From Opisthorchis felineus (lineage: Eukaryota; Platyhelminthes; Trematoda; Opisthorchiida; Opisthorchiidae), in NCBI GenBank assembly GCA_004794785.1, contig SJOL01002185.1, positions 136,475 through 200,474 of the forward strand: DNA of 64,000 nt, given 5' to 3'. A program made the translations under genes and the position numbers. Under the pieces are notes generated by a model, which saw only the letters and a list, made by a program, of their open reading frames with translations, ran no database searches and was not told the DNA's origin. This document shows positions 47,011 to 60,200 of this stretch, piece after piece; within the stretch, counting starts at the first letter, position 1; every line of letters starts with the position of its first letter.

Positions 47011-50000
47011 AGCCATCTATCTTTCTGTGATATTCATATGTTCACACGCTACCGGGCAACTAGAACCCGCATCAGCTGTTACTGATCCGTTTGCTCGAGA
47101 GTGAAATCTGATAAGATGCGACCAATGTGGATTTCAACGACACTCCATAGCCTATAAAAATGACAGATTTTCCGAGTGGACCGTAATAATATTGTGCGGG
47201 ATCGGTGCGCCTAAATATTGCCAATTAGAACCATGGTGGTCTAGTGAACTGGAAGTATTTTGACCACAAATGCGTTCAGCGGCTTCACTGGAAACGGTGT
47301 TCGATATCGAACAAAGCTACACCCATCTGGAGGAGATCAGATACTCCGAATTTAGGTTTCCATATCTGAAAATAATTGCTAGCTTAGTAAATCGAAAGCA
47401 AACCGTACACGATGATTGTCCTTATTCTCTACTCTTGTGAAACGTTGACCAAAACGGCAAGCGAAACTTCACCGTGTATTTCATTCTGGAAAGCCAAAGT
47501 CATTTGGACAGCACAAAACGACCACCGGTGCGACATCAGATTAGATTTGGAGACCAGGAGTCACAGCCAACATAAGACACATTTCAGTAACAAGAACCGC
47601 CGAATTACATGACTGTGTTTAGCGCGCAGAAAAGAGATTATTTTTATTGTGCACAAGTGTCACACTGCGTCGATGAGAGCGCTATTTACTCGCAGTGGGA
47701 TAAAAGCCGACGAATTTTACTTCAAACTACAGGCAGATTTTGATAATTTAAATCTTCAACATAATCACGTAAACATGTTGAAAGATTCTGATCAACTGAA
47801 ATTTCCTTACTCCAAATATCATATAGTGTCACAACTTTCTGTTCGGGTATGCTTCGATGGAACGCTGATATTTTATCATTGAAAGGTCTTTGACCAACTT
47901 ACCTGTGCTAGTCGATTCGGATTGTTTAGCTGTAAGTATCACGATAAATGCAGTTATTTACGGCAGATAGGGTCGATAGTAATTCGATAGTGATTTGGAT
48001 GAGTGATACCATAAAATGTTTAACTGGAGCTAGTTGTTGGATTCCATAATATACTTTTGAAAATCTTTCTCGAACCCTTATGATATGATAACACGTTTGT
48101 GTACATCAACCGTAAGGAAGAACACAGTTTGTTTCTTATTGGTTAAAATTCCGACGGTTAATTGTATGGTGATGTTTCTTGTGTGTTCGGAATGTATGTT
48201 TTTGAACGAGAATCCAGTGAGAGTTTCGGCCGTTGCGCTTCCAGAAAATGCGACGTTTGGTATCATATGCTGGGGCAGCATGAGGTGCAGTACCTGAAAT
48301 CATTTACGAACATACAAAACGAACATACAATGCATGTCCGAATCCGCCTCAGTGCCTGCCGATCAAACATCTCGTTATTTCACAGTGTGCAGCTGAATGT
48401 CAACGCGATCCAATTTCACTCAATCAGAGAGATCAAGCAATACAGATAAACTATGTGGGCGCTGCAAACAGCAACGACCACGTGACACGAGCTACTGGCG
48501 AACCAATCAGAGGCTTGACCAGGCACATTTAGGCTGACTGGAGCGGTCAGCGCAGCGTTCGTAACCGCGTCCTTGAAGATCGTTTTACACTCAGTTTCCG
48601 GTAGCCAACCGAAGCGTCTTCATGATGGATTTCCGGGGTCAGCGGAAAAACACAAATACATGTTTTCACCCACTTCAGCGAGTCCGTTGACAGTCTCACT
48701 GCCTACGCCGCTCCAAGTGACCAATCACAGCAATCCTTCCGAGAACTGGCTCCTTTGCATGGAGGGTTGTGACCGAATTCAACCTAGAACCAAATGACCC
48801 TCGGATTGGAATGTTCCGCTGAGCTGTGGCAGAAGCGACGCGAGCGAATATCAAGCTCTTGACGTTCAGACAAACAAAACGCCCTAATGATCTAAGTGCC
48901 GCCCTAAATGTTGAATCGAGGAATACTGACAAGTGCAGGCACTTTACGAGAAGGCACGTGAATTTCAGGAATTGTCCAACTTGACGAAGTGTTCATTGGT
49001 GAACGACTTTGCCAGGCAATGGCGTTCTGTGTACACAAATTCGTTGGGCCAACCGAATGGTGGGAGAGCTTCCTAAATGGAGTCAGAGATCGCGCTGGTG
49101 TGGTACTATAGTGGACAGAGCGTCTTATTCATTGAGGACAAAGGAAGTTCCAAATTGTGATCAGACAGATTAAATTTTAGCGCAAACCGTCTTATCCGAG
49201 GTTGCGTAGCAATGCTCAAAGTGACCTCTATGATATATAAAGTTACAGCGCGGGTCGTAGGCCAGACTGTGTCCATTAAGTGAGATCAGGCTGGAGAAAA
49301 TTAATTGCAACATTATTCTGGCGCTGACTGTCATATACTAGGTGTCCTGACCAAACAGTTTAGGCACACATATACTAAAACGTAGGCGGGAGTAAGAATA
49401 GCACTCTAGAAAATTACAAAGCGTTCATTACGTTTGACCTGCATTCATCAGTTATTTCAATAGATCTTGAATGAGCAATGAAGTGTATGTGAATGTCCAT
49501 ATTCCAGGCAATGTTTTCCCTGAACACGTTCTTCTGGATACTACTGGACTAGATTTGGTGTCGGAGGGAATAATGTTAGCCCAGCTTGTTGGATGACTCA
49601 TTGTGTTTGCGTTTCGTCCCCAAACAACTTGATATTATCAGTGATACATGTAGGATTGCGGAAGAAACAGATTGTTAGTGTGCCGCTTTGGGCTGAGATG
49701 CGAAATCATGCCACACAACATCCGTAACTGCCTAGTTTCCCCAAACCAAGCAGCGACAAAATCTATGATTGGTGAACACATGAAGCGAATTGAACTGTGT
49801 GGTGGTACTTAAAGCCGTATTCGTCAGATATCGCTTTCTGTCACATTCGCGAAGTGTTTGTTACGTGAGAACAAAATCAAATATCACACGTTTGCCTAGG
49901 CTGCACAACCCCCCAATGGGTTGTAATCATTATTAGGGTAATTTTATCGAATTTATGAGTGCCGCACCCATCGACTGTAATAAGCAGCGATAGATAATCT

Positions 50001-52115
50001 GGTAAAATTATCGGGGTAATACCCAAAAACTTGGTTCGTCGGACTGAAGGCTGTAATTTCACGCAATCGCTGCGCTAGTGTTATCCGCCAATGGAGACAA
50101 ACCAGTTATCAACCGAATGCAGTTGTCCTTGTTAGCCTTGCATGTCCCAATGCACACTCTTCATGTCCGCCGATCGTATTTCCGCAAAACTGATGATGCC
50201 AGTAGGTGTATTCTATATGTATATGTATATGCGTTACCGCAGGTGACGATGCACCATCTGTCCAGGAGCTTTGGACTCTTTGGGCTTTTTCAGATAGGAA
50301 ACGCCTCTCCGAATGCCTCAGATCTTAGTCAAGATATTCGAGTACTTTCAGCTGAAGAGACTCGGGACCGGTCATGTTTAAATGTTCTCCCCATTTGTTC
50401 TACTCATGTTGTAAGCATGATTTTTGATCTCCCAGGTTCGCATGTGGTTTGCGATCGGACCTGTCGAATAGGGGGTTTGGATGTCCTCAGTGGAGTAAAT
50501 GCACAGCTGACGATTATATGTAGGGCACAGATTAGCGCACGTTTGTCAGGGACCCACGATTGTTGCTTGCTTGGACATTCATGAAATTGATGGAGCTTCA
50601 TTTTGGGACAATTTCACTTGGGATACTATATCGGATATGATCGATGAGCGTTTGAAGGCTTGTATGCCTCGGAGTTTGCCAAGCTAACCTAGGTGCCGCA
50701 GTCACATTTGGCAATGCATGCGACAACATCCAGTGACTTCGCTCCACAATTCTTGGACGATGGTCTTAATCTTTGTGAGAAATATCATCTCGTGGTTTGG
50801 ATTATGTCGGTGATATTTTAATGTGGGATGGAATCTGAATATTCTGTCAGACCATTATACAATCCGTTTTATTTGTAGTCAGTAAGACGTTCTGTGATTC
50901 ACCCACTCAAAACAGTGTTTATAACGACCACAGCTACTATATTGCCTGTGAATGAGCTGCTTCATGCGCCCTAGCTGTAACATACTCTGTTTGTGTCTGG
51001 TTTATAGTAATAACCTCCTAGACAAAAAAAAACAAAACCATTTAGATACTTATTGCGACATGTTTGAATGAACAAGAGTGCAACCCATCTGTCCGATCGG
51101 TAATCGTCTATGACCAGAAAAGCTGGAAAGTTATTTTGTAAGCGACCCAGCTTCTGTCTGCATTCGACCATCGGAGTGATGCAACTTCTTCCAAAGTACC
51201 CCAGCCTGTGGTGTGACAATGAATCTTCTGACTAGCATGTCATACACGTCGGAAATTTTAAACACATGCATAAAATTTCTGTTTGGAAATAAATGCCAAA
51301 TTTTGTCAAACAAACACCATCCATTGTCTGGGTCTATATTTTAATGGAGGCACGTCGAATGAGTACATACTAGGCAGAATGAGTTCATCGAAACGCATTT
51401 GAAGTCCGACACAAAATGGAGCTTTCGGTTGCACTGTTTTGCCTTAGCGTTAAAATATTTCGCTTGTATTATTTGCTAAAGTGAGTGCTGCTTGTTTTAT
51501 TCGATGGTCTTTAGTTATCTTGATTGTTTTTTTCTCAACACCACTTCTTTAAGGCCCATACGTACCTTCTTCTGTGTGTTTTGGTTAGCGAAAATAGGGT
51601 ATTTCGTGTCATCTTACTTGATATGACGGTAATACCAGCCTGCAAGAGACTTTATCTTGAGTAGTATGACAAGGCAAATAAGTATGGGATCCTGTCTACA
51701 ATTAAACACATAGAAACATTTTTGCTCGGGTATCTCTTTTAAGTCGTTGCAAGTGTTCACTAGTGTCATATTCAAGTTGGATTTTTGCACTATCGTAAAA
51801 AACGGGACAGTGAGCGGTAGAAGAACGGTGTGACCAACCAGGAGGCCCAACAGCATAAACTACTTGGATGATTTCGTTCGTTCACCTATTTGAATAGTAG
51901 GTTTTTTTACACCGGCTGGATTTTGCTAGTGTTCATTTGTGAAAACAAAAGGCGTACCAACAAACAAAAAGAAACAATCCGTCTTTGCTCCGTAAGATGA
52001 GGACCGTCGATTCTAATCTAGTCTTGGTGTTTAACAGGAAGTTCTTACAAATGACTCATATTTACTCATTTCAAACTTATGGTTGACCAAAGTTATCTGT
52101 TAACGTTTTAGAAGA
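47011..52115. other. No recognised gene (5 kb)
   Basis: The plus-strand frame at 50078-50584 (168 codons, no ATG at its start) is followed in another phase by a further open stretch to about 50686. A frameshifted retroelement is possible but unproven. An ATATGT-type simple repeat lies near 50213-50230. The rest is blank. Confidence 0.3.
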
Positions 52116-52316
52116 ATGGTCAAAATGGACGGCGAATTTAGTGGACGTTTAATTGAAGATTTTCGGTTTCCTAAGAAACTTTCCGGCCTGAAAATCCATG
52201 TCCAGCTTGATGAATTTGTCGTCCCACCAGGAACGGCGTTCGCCAAAAACCAGTTGTTTGTTTTCATCCTGTTAGGCCTACATACTGTCACTGCTATTTC
52301 TTGGACCGTTTACTAA
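52116..52316 (+). CDS. Small ORF with C-terminal membrane segment, unidentified
   Basis: 66 codons from an ATG in good context (AAGAATGG), with a second ATG three codons later. The chain is mixed-charge to about residue 45, then 'LFVFILLGLHTVTAISWTVY', a plausible tail-anchor helix, to the stop. No family is recognised. It ends 165 bases before the Gypsy LTR. It could be a small tail-anchored protein, a retrocopy fragment or chance. Confidence 0.2.
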   Translation: MVKMDGEFSGRLIEDFRFPKKLSGLKIHVQLDEFVVPPGTAFAKNQLFVFILLGLHTVTAISWTVY

Positions 52317-52480
52317 TCGCAAACAGGTATGGAAGGTAACTTCTCCAAATTTTGTAAAATGTTCTACGAAACTTCCCACGTGCTCTAGCGTGTCACAATC
52401 TTATGACAATAAAATCACACAGAACTCTGATTAAGGGATTTTTATCCCCTAGGATTTGCGGGAAACACAAAAAATATAGA

Positions 52481-52769
52481 TGGGACGGCGCATACTACTG
52501 ATGGGGCATGCGAGTAGTATGTGGCATACCCGAGCCTCTACCCCGCGTCCAATGGAAGGTGAAATTTAGTAGGGAACTTGTGGAACTGCTCGGCAGTGTT
52601 CGTTTACAAATGCGTGATAGTAAATGACTATTCATGAAGTCGCGTGAGATTGTTCAATTTTTAAAGACGATGTGCATATGATAAGTTTATTTTCCTGCTC
52701 AATAGTTGTAACTGCTTAGTTGGTGTTTGCTAATAAACGACTCCGCAGCAAAGGGCTTTCTTTTTTACA
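52481..52769 (+). mobile_element. 5' LTR of Ty3/Gypsy element
   Basis: 289 bases from TGGGACGGCG to TTTTTTACA (TG...CA ends), homologous to 43615-43939. A primer-binding site, TGGTGTCGCGACC, starts at 52772. The matching tRNA is not identified. No second LTR is found downstream within the window. Confidence 0.75.
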
Positions 52770-54292
52770 TTTGGTGTCGCGACCGGGATACGGATTAAGA
52801 TCCCGCGGGTACAACCTTTTGCGGATGGGGATGTGCGGACCTTTCTGGAGGATTTCGAGGGTGTTGCGGAATGGAGACCGACCGAGGTAAGTTGGTGGCA
52901 AAGAAGACCGTCCTCAGAGGTAGGGCAAAGGATTCGCTGGATGCGGAGCCCGCGGAATGGGCTGCGACGAAGGAAGATGTTGCAGCGGAGATCGACAAAA
53001 GGCTGACCGCCAGGAGGTTATGAGGTGGTTCAAGGTGTCCAGTTTGGGACCTGGATGCGATCCGACCGCGTTCTTCCCCAGCCTGCAGCGGTCGTTGGAT
53101 CGGGCTTTGCCAGGTCCGGATGGAGTAGCGTTCCAGGAGTTGCTGTCTGACCAGTTCGTTGAAGGTGTGCCACCTGCGCTTGCTGCCAATTAGCGGTTGG
53201 CCAGAGCAACTGGCCAGTTTGTTGTGGAGGAGTTGGTGCATCTGGCACGGGAATTTACCGGGACGCCACTGGCCACGTTGTAGTTGCAGGAGAAAAGGGA
53301 TGTTTCACCCCTGAAGGACCTGCAGTCTAAAGTGGATCAACTAGCCGAACAGCTTGCAGCCATCGAGACAGAATTGCGGAGGCGCACTTGAACGAGCCGA
53401 TGCTTCAAATGTGGCATGCCCGGCCACTGGAGGAGTCAGTATTGCCGTACCCGATCACCTGTACATAAGAAAACTGTGGATTACTCTTCTTTTCCCGGGT
53501 GGGTTGCGATCAGCGCCATGACGCAAGCTGGGATAAAGGCCATTATCAAGATAGACGTGAAGAGGGAGCTGTGCTTGATTGATACATGGGCGCGGGTATC
53601 GCTGAAGAAGAGAGGGGGCGAAGCTGGATGCAAAACGGGTTCATTTGGCCGTCAAGGCAGTGGATGGATACCGACTGAGAATTGGCGGATTATCAAGGCA
53701 CTCAATGCGCCTAGGCGACAGGTCCGTATAGCATGAGTTCCTTATCAGCCTAGACATAGAACAGACAGCTTTGCGAGCGGATTTTTGCAGGCGCGCAGAA
53801 TCCGTCGTGGACCTAAAGCGGGGCAAACTGATGACAAAGTATGGCTCAGTCAAGCTTGAAGGTTACCCAAACATTGCGGTGAGCGAACTGCATGTCCAAA
53901 AACTTCCGTCTTGTAATGTGCCGTCAGTGCAGTCTGTGGTCGAGGAGTACTCCGCACTGTTCACAGCCGATGAAGATCCGTTTGGCTTCTAGTCGTGGAT
54001 TGAACACGAAATACCCCTCTCGTCCGAACGCTTTCGTCCTTACGGCCCCCGTCCAATACCGCTCCATCTACGGGAGGAGGTCCATAAACAAGTTCAAGAG
54101 ATGTTGAAAAATGGCATGACCAAGGAAGCCAACAGGGAATACAACACCTCAGTTGTGCTTGTGAAGAAGGCGCACGGGAAATATCGATTTTGCCTGGATT
54201 CCCGGCGTTTGAATGAACTGACCTTAAATCGGGTTGTAGCTGTACCTGCGGTTGCGGAAATTTTTATCGCTCCAGCAATCCCGATATTATAA
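52770..54292 (+). mobile_element. Truncated, dead Ty3/Gypsy retrotransposon (gag, protease, start of RT)
   Basis: Order: primer-binding site (52772), gag in at least three shifted frames, protease, and RT start. Gag pieces: 'FADGDVRTFLEDFEGV' near 52820, 'EWAATKEDVAAEIDKRL', and 'RSLDRALPGPDGVAFQELL' near 53090-53145. Protease: 'LCLIDTWARVSL' near 53571, where W replaces the essential G of D-T-G. RT: 'SVVLVKKAHGKYRFCLD' near 54149-54200. In-frame stops interrupt gag and a TAG at 53990 precedes the RT block. Homology stops near 54.28 kb, before the catalytic YxDD. The element cannot move by itself. Confidence 0.85.
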
Positions 54293-57200
54293 AACAAAAA
54301 TTGTGGACTCTGGTACGGGATTCCCACCCCATATATGAGGTATACATAAATATTAGCCACTGAGTGTTTATGATTTCGCTTATTTTGAATGAAAATAGCT
54401 CAGTTTTTTCACCCTGCCTAGCCATCAAAATGAGTGGAACGGCATAAGTGATATTACACAACATCTAAAATTCGGTCGCGTGGTTTATTCAGCGGCTTAA
54501 ATATATCGCAAATGTCTTTTGGTCTTGATGGTTGATGAAGCTGTGCAGTAGAACACTGACTCACAATACTGCTATATTCGGAGTGCTTTGCAGTTAAAGT
54601 TATCTTATAGAGGAGCAGATCTATATTTCTAACGTAGAAAGGCTATCCTTCTTAATTAGGCATACCTATAAGCAAAGGACAATGTGCTGAGCGAGGTGGT
54701 GGTGTTTTGTTCCCTGCATTCATTTGTTGACGTGATATAAGGAAACCACATTGTGTTCAATGTGGTAGACCAACGTGAAAATCTGATGTTCTCCTGGAAG
54801 GCTATTTGGACCGTATGGACTAGGTCATCGAAGAAAGTTAGTGGAGCTTGCCGACGCAATGTAGATAATGCGCTGTGGCACAAAACATGTTTCGAACTTC
54901 CTTTAGGTTTCCCAAGCCACACTAATACATTGAGTATATTCAATTTTTCGAAGCTTTCCGCACCACTGTGTGTGGTTTGCCTGATTACCGAGTCTGACTA
55001 ACTTTGATTAATAAGTATGTGTTCGATCCAAGTGAACCTTAAAATAGTCCACTAAGTTTATCACTTACGTTAGTGCCTTCGCCCCCTCCCACTGTTACAG
55101 TCTGATTGAAAGCGTAACAAAACCTATGATCAAATGCACGGATCTAGGCATAAAAGTGGCCATTCATTATTGTTGTGTAATTTCGACACTTGATTTAGCA
55201 GGGAGTTCGAGATTCTGAAGGGATACTACTATCTTTTGGAAGAAATCAATTAAGAACATCAGGTGGAAATTGCTGATTGTTTTTAAAAACTGAAACTTTC
55301 GTCAACAAGCACGCTCTACAACGTGTAATAAATTCAGTTTGCCACAGTAGCTCATTCAGGAGGTGGACAGGTGGATGCATTAAGGACTCTATCAATGTGT
55401 GGCTTTTAAAAATATCTCCGTTTCTTTTAAGCAACAAGGGTGGTAAGGATAACAACTGGTAGTTTATCAATCTTTGAAAAGACAGACAGTCAATATTTCG
55501 CAGTACCAGCTGTCAGAAATTAAGAACGCAGCTGATAGGGACCAAAAACTTCAATGATATCACCCTTAACGCAGTACTGTGATGTTGTGTATTTTGTTGA
55601 TTTCTCAAAATATCTAAATCCGGCTGAAGTGAAATGTTGCACATGTTTTGATGAAATTTTTGCAACTGTAAGCCATCCAAGCTGTTTGTACAAAATGCTA
55701 AGATTGTTCAGGTTAGATAAAGAAGGAAACGCACAAAATACGATGTATGCTGAGACTTTGGAAATTTCAGTTGGGATTTTGTCACGCAAGTGAGAAAAGT
55801 CTATGCCAAAATGCGGAGAAATACTGCAGAGCTGTTTTATCCTCATTAGAAGTCATCAGCAGTGCGCATCCCAAGAAAATAAAGGTAGCTTTACGATGTA
55901 TTTGTTAATTTTTGAAGTAGCTGGTATAGGCTGAAACTAACCTTCAAAAATACATTTTTCTACTGGAATGGTGTAAACAGAAGTAATATGGAAATCAGTA
56001 GAACCACTGGCACCAAATTAGTATAGGTTTCTTGATAGATTTAGTGAGCCTGATACTGTGTCCCATAATGTAAGCTGTTATCATTAAACAAGAAAACAGT
56101 GTCAAAAATGATCAACCTACCAACTGTTTTTCCATATGTGACGTTAATAACAAAAGGCAATGTGCCACTTCAGTTATTGCGGGAAGAAATCAAAGGTTTG
56201 GTTGACTTGGGAGTCTAAACAACCCTCTAAAATGATTAGACATTTAAATATGGCTGAAGATGAGAGTTAAATATATTTTGCCTGGTACTGTAGATGAAAT
56301 TTAAGGTGGAAATATTCATGTGTATCATCGAAAAAGTAAACTGATGTGGCCCAATCGAACCCTAAAGAACAATGAAGAATATCGCATTTGGGGAGTCTAG
56401 AAGAAGTGGAGCTTCATATTTTGGTTAGCATGTCTTCAGAAATAATGCAAATTTAGGTTCCAGGCTGCCTGAAATAATCCAGATGTAAGCTTGGCTAATT
56501 ATTTTACGCGAATAAAGAAGATGAATTATGTAATTATCTCATCCTCGGCGAGAGTTCATCACATGTGTCTTTGGGATTTTTATTAACTTTGCAAGATGAA
56601 AGTAGTTTGTTTTTCAGTTTAGTTGATGCCGGGTACACAAAAGTTAAACATTGTTTTGCAACAAAATATTGCTTGCTATACCCCAAATACCAATTTTACA
56701 TAGCAATGCTAAGCGATTACACTTATTCATACGTTTTGGAGACCACCGCACACTGTATGAGCCTTAAATTTCCCGCGTACCATGTTTTGACTCATCATGC
56801 TTATATTCAACAAAAGTTGAAACTTACATTGAAATCGACACTTCTTCGCTTGAATTTTCCGGATTCGAACAGCACATTGTTTGGACATTCATGAACACCA
56901 ACAATTGTCGTAATTTCAGCTTTTATAGTTTTCTTATGCTTGTTAGTTTTATCTCTCATGTTCATGAAATGACCACACAAATATGGATTTATGCTCAATT
57001 TTGTGCACGCTATTGAGGTAAAAGCGGAAGTTTATCAAATATAGTCTAAATTTATGTGACATTTAGCCACCCAGGTAAACTAATTACATGTACGTACGCA
57101 AGCTGCTAATATGAGCGAAAAATTGAGATTCAAAAGCAAAACGTTCTCCAGGTAAATTCAGCCAAATCAAACCGAACATCCAATTATTGATATATGTTTA

Positions 57201-60200
57201 TTGCAGTGAAAAATAATCAAGCTTACGCTCCAGGTCATGTAGAGCTACACTCTCAACGATCTGCTCAAAATTCTATCCAACAAGTTTGAGGATCCACATC
57301 TACAAAACCATCAGCTGCTGTGCTGAGGGGCGTCCAGAATTTAAACCAATCAAATCTACTCGTTCATTTATAAGGTTCAGTGAGGGTGACTACATATAGC
57401 TATCATCCGTTCTCACTGTGGGTCTCCGCCATTGACATTTTCAAAATTTCCCGCTAGGTCTATTTTCAGTTAACCTAACCTAACGAAAACAAAATAAAAA
57501 CCGTTAGCTTCGGAACAACTTTGTCCAGAGAGTTCAGTCAACTAGGTTATCAAGGCCCGGGGATAAACTCAGGGGCTCAATCTAAATACATATTTTAGTT
57601 GAATGTAGCATTTTGTCAAACAACGCAGCCTCGCGTGAGTTTTATCCATTTTGTGCCCAATAGCTGGGCGTACAGTTGCTAAACACAATCGCTGAGATTG
57701 ATTTTTTATGCACCTTTAGCCTGGTAGGCTGTTTAGTAATTCAGGCAATTATAAATACTGATGATTTGTCGCCAAGCGTTCTGTGATTGACAACTGATTC
57801 TCGCGTATGACCTAAACAATTTTACTTTTAACCTAGAATTTTACATGAAGGTTTAGAAAAATGCGACACCCGTACAAACTAATGGTAGGCTCCTGGTTTG
57901 TCGTCAGTAGCCTAAAATCCTTGTTCAGGGACGCATCTAAACCATTCCTGTACGCCCATTCAATGGGCACCAAAAGAAACAAAAGCGCACAACCCTCTGA
58001 GCTCCGTTGCCGACGACCACGCTTTAACCACATTATAAAAGGAAATATTTTTGTGCTCTCATCTGAAGTGAAGACTTCTTATTTTATATCCAATAATGAC
58101 GTCAAATGATTGCAGTTTTAACTAGTGCTCAGTGCCATGCTCATCCGGTTGTCTAAGCATGGATGAAAGCCTTTCGTGAAAAAATTCATTATGCACTTGG
58201 TTTGTGCTTCTTTTCGTAGCATACCTCAAAAAGGACAATTACCTTCATCAAGTGCGGCCTTTACCCTTTCACCTGGAAAAAGGTAAAAAGAATTGATAGA
58301 GGATTTATTACAGATATTACCATCCTTGCAGACTGAAGTGGTTTCCACGTGGTACCTTATATTCTGTCATTCATTAATCGTCAAAATTCAGGGATATTAC
58401 ATGGTGTGAAACAGATAGTGAAGCACAACATGGCTGATAGACTCATACCCCCTAAATTTAACGGATCTACTTTTGTTGAACACAAAATATTTTACAACTA
58501 AGAAGAAGGTTCTGATTAGACAAAATAGCGAGAAAACCTCTAATGTTTAAACCCCAGAGGATAAAAAATGAATCGGATATACACGAGACTATCATATTCC
58601 CCGAAATTTCTGAATTTCAATTTTATACACAAAACAGGTGCAAACGTTAGCCGCGTCCATTAGACTTCAGTAAGCATTCGAAATATCAAATATCACACCA
58701 CCAACAGCCTGTTTAACGGGCATCCACAGAAGTAATGGGTCTTTATTAATTTGCCGTTTGGTTGAGTAACTTAGCTTTATATTCGGCTCTCTCTCTCCAC
58801 AACAAAGAGAGGCAGCCAATAGAAAACTCCAGTGTGCATCATTAAGCAGCACAAAGGTTGATTTGAGTGTACAAGCAATCGACTTTGCTAGTTATGTGAT
58901 TTCAGAAATACCACTTTCGGAGAAGGGTACAATATGTCATGAGCTTCATGCATTCCGTGACGATCGCGGCTTTGATAACCCCATCTTAAAAAGTATTATC
59001 AGGTGTTTATGGATCCGTGAGGTTCTCAAATCCAGAGATTTAAGGGCATTTTATTCAGATATAATGAATGCATCTTAGTTTAAGACTTACGTAGATCTTC
59101 ACACTCGCTCACTCGATAATACAAAATGAAATCGGGATAGCAACTAGCAAATATATAGGTAGTCCAAAAATGGTAAGTTAAACTATGATTATCGATTATG
59201 GCTGGTGTAGATTTCCATAAATACGTATGTGTGAACAAATAAAATCCATTACATGGTATTTTAATACAATTGTCAGAAAATCACGTCATGCGAAGTACTT
59301 ACATGCTGTTTCATTGCGCGGTTGTCACAAGTGACCAAAAATGTTCCAGGTAAATTTTTTAAAGTAAAGATGACACGCTTATCTCAAACTATAGGTCATC
59401 TAGTGAGACAAATTGGCACAATTTCGAAGAATCAAATGGAAACGCACAATTCGTAGATCAAGCAACACCTAAGAACCACAACCTATTCAAAAATGTCGGG
59501 TAGTTAAAGGTTTCAAAAGTAAGCAAACGCATCTTATGCAAATCAGTATGCAAACATAACTTATTCCCACATTGATAATTGTGCATTGTTTGTGTGTAAA
59601 TCAAACACACATGCCTGACACAGAAGTATGAAAGCGGAAAGTTCACGAGGAGCTAAAGCTACACATTAGGTAGTCAGGTAAGCAGCAAATTCATTAAATT
59701 CGAATGGGGGTATAAAAATAAGGGGAATTTGCTAACTTCGTCAGACATATTGAACGTAAACTACTCTTTCACAAAGTGTAACGAACGAAGTCCACGCAGA
59801 AGGTGTTCAACCTTGGCCCTACATTTATTGCCAACGTATATCACATACGTTGGTTTCGAATTTTTAGGTTTCCATTTAAAATGAAGCATACACTTGTTAA
59901 ATTGGTCTGCCGCGAGAGAGTTTGGGATAAAAATTTGTGACACATTCAATCTCATCTTGACATTTCAGTTTGCAAAATTTTTGAACAAACAAACGGCGAT
60001 ATTGTGGAACCTAATTGTTGACAGGTTTCCAAATGGCCAGAAAATTTCTATCGAAACAATGAACCTACCATCTTGTTTGATCCGTATATAGTGTTTACAG
60101 TGGATGAAATATACAATAATGAGCTAATGTGGCCAAGATGGTCATTCAAAACCCTCGTATGCTTACCAGACCATTCAAATGCTGCTCTTTAGAGGAAAAT

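Noticed and set aside
52795..53248. Minus-strand ORFs of 148, 91 and 72 codons
   Set aside because: They are antisense shadows of the GC-rich gag region of the Gypsy element.
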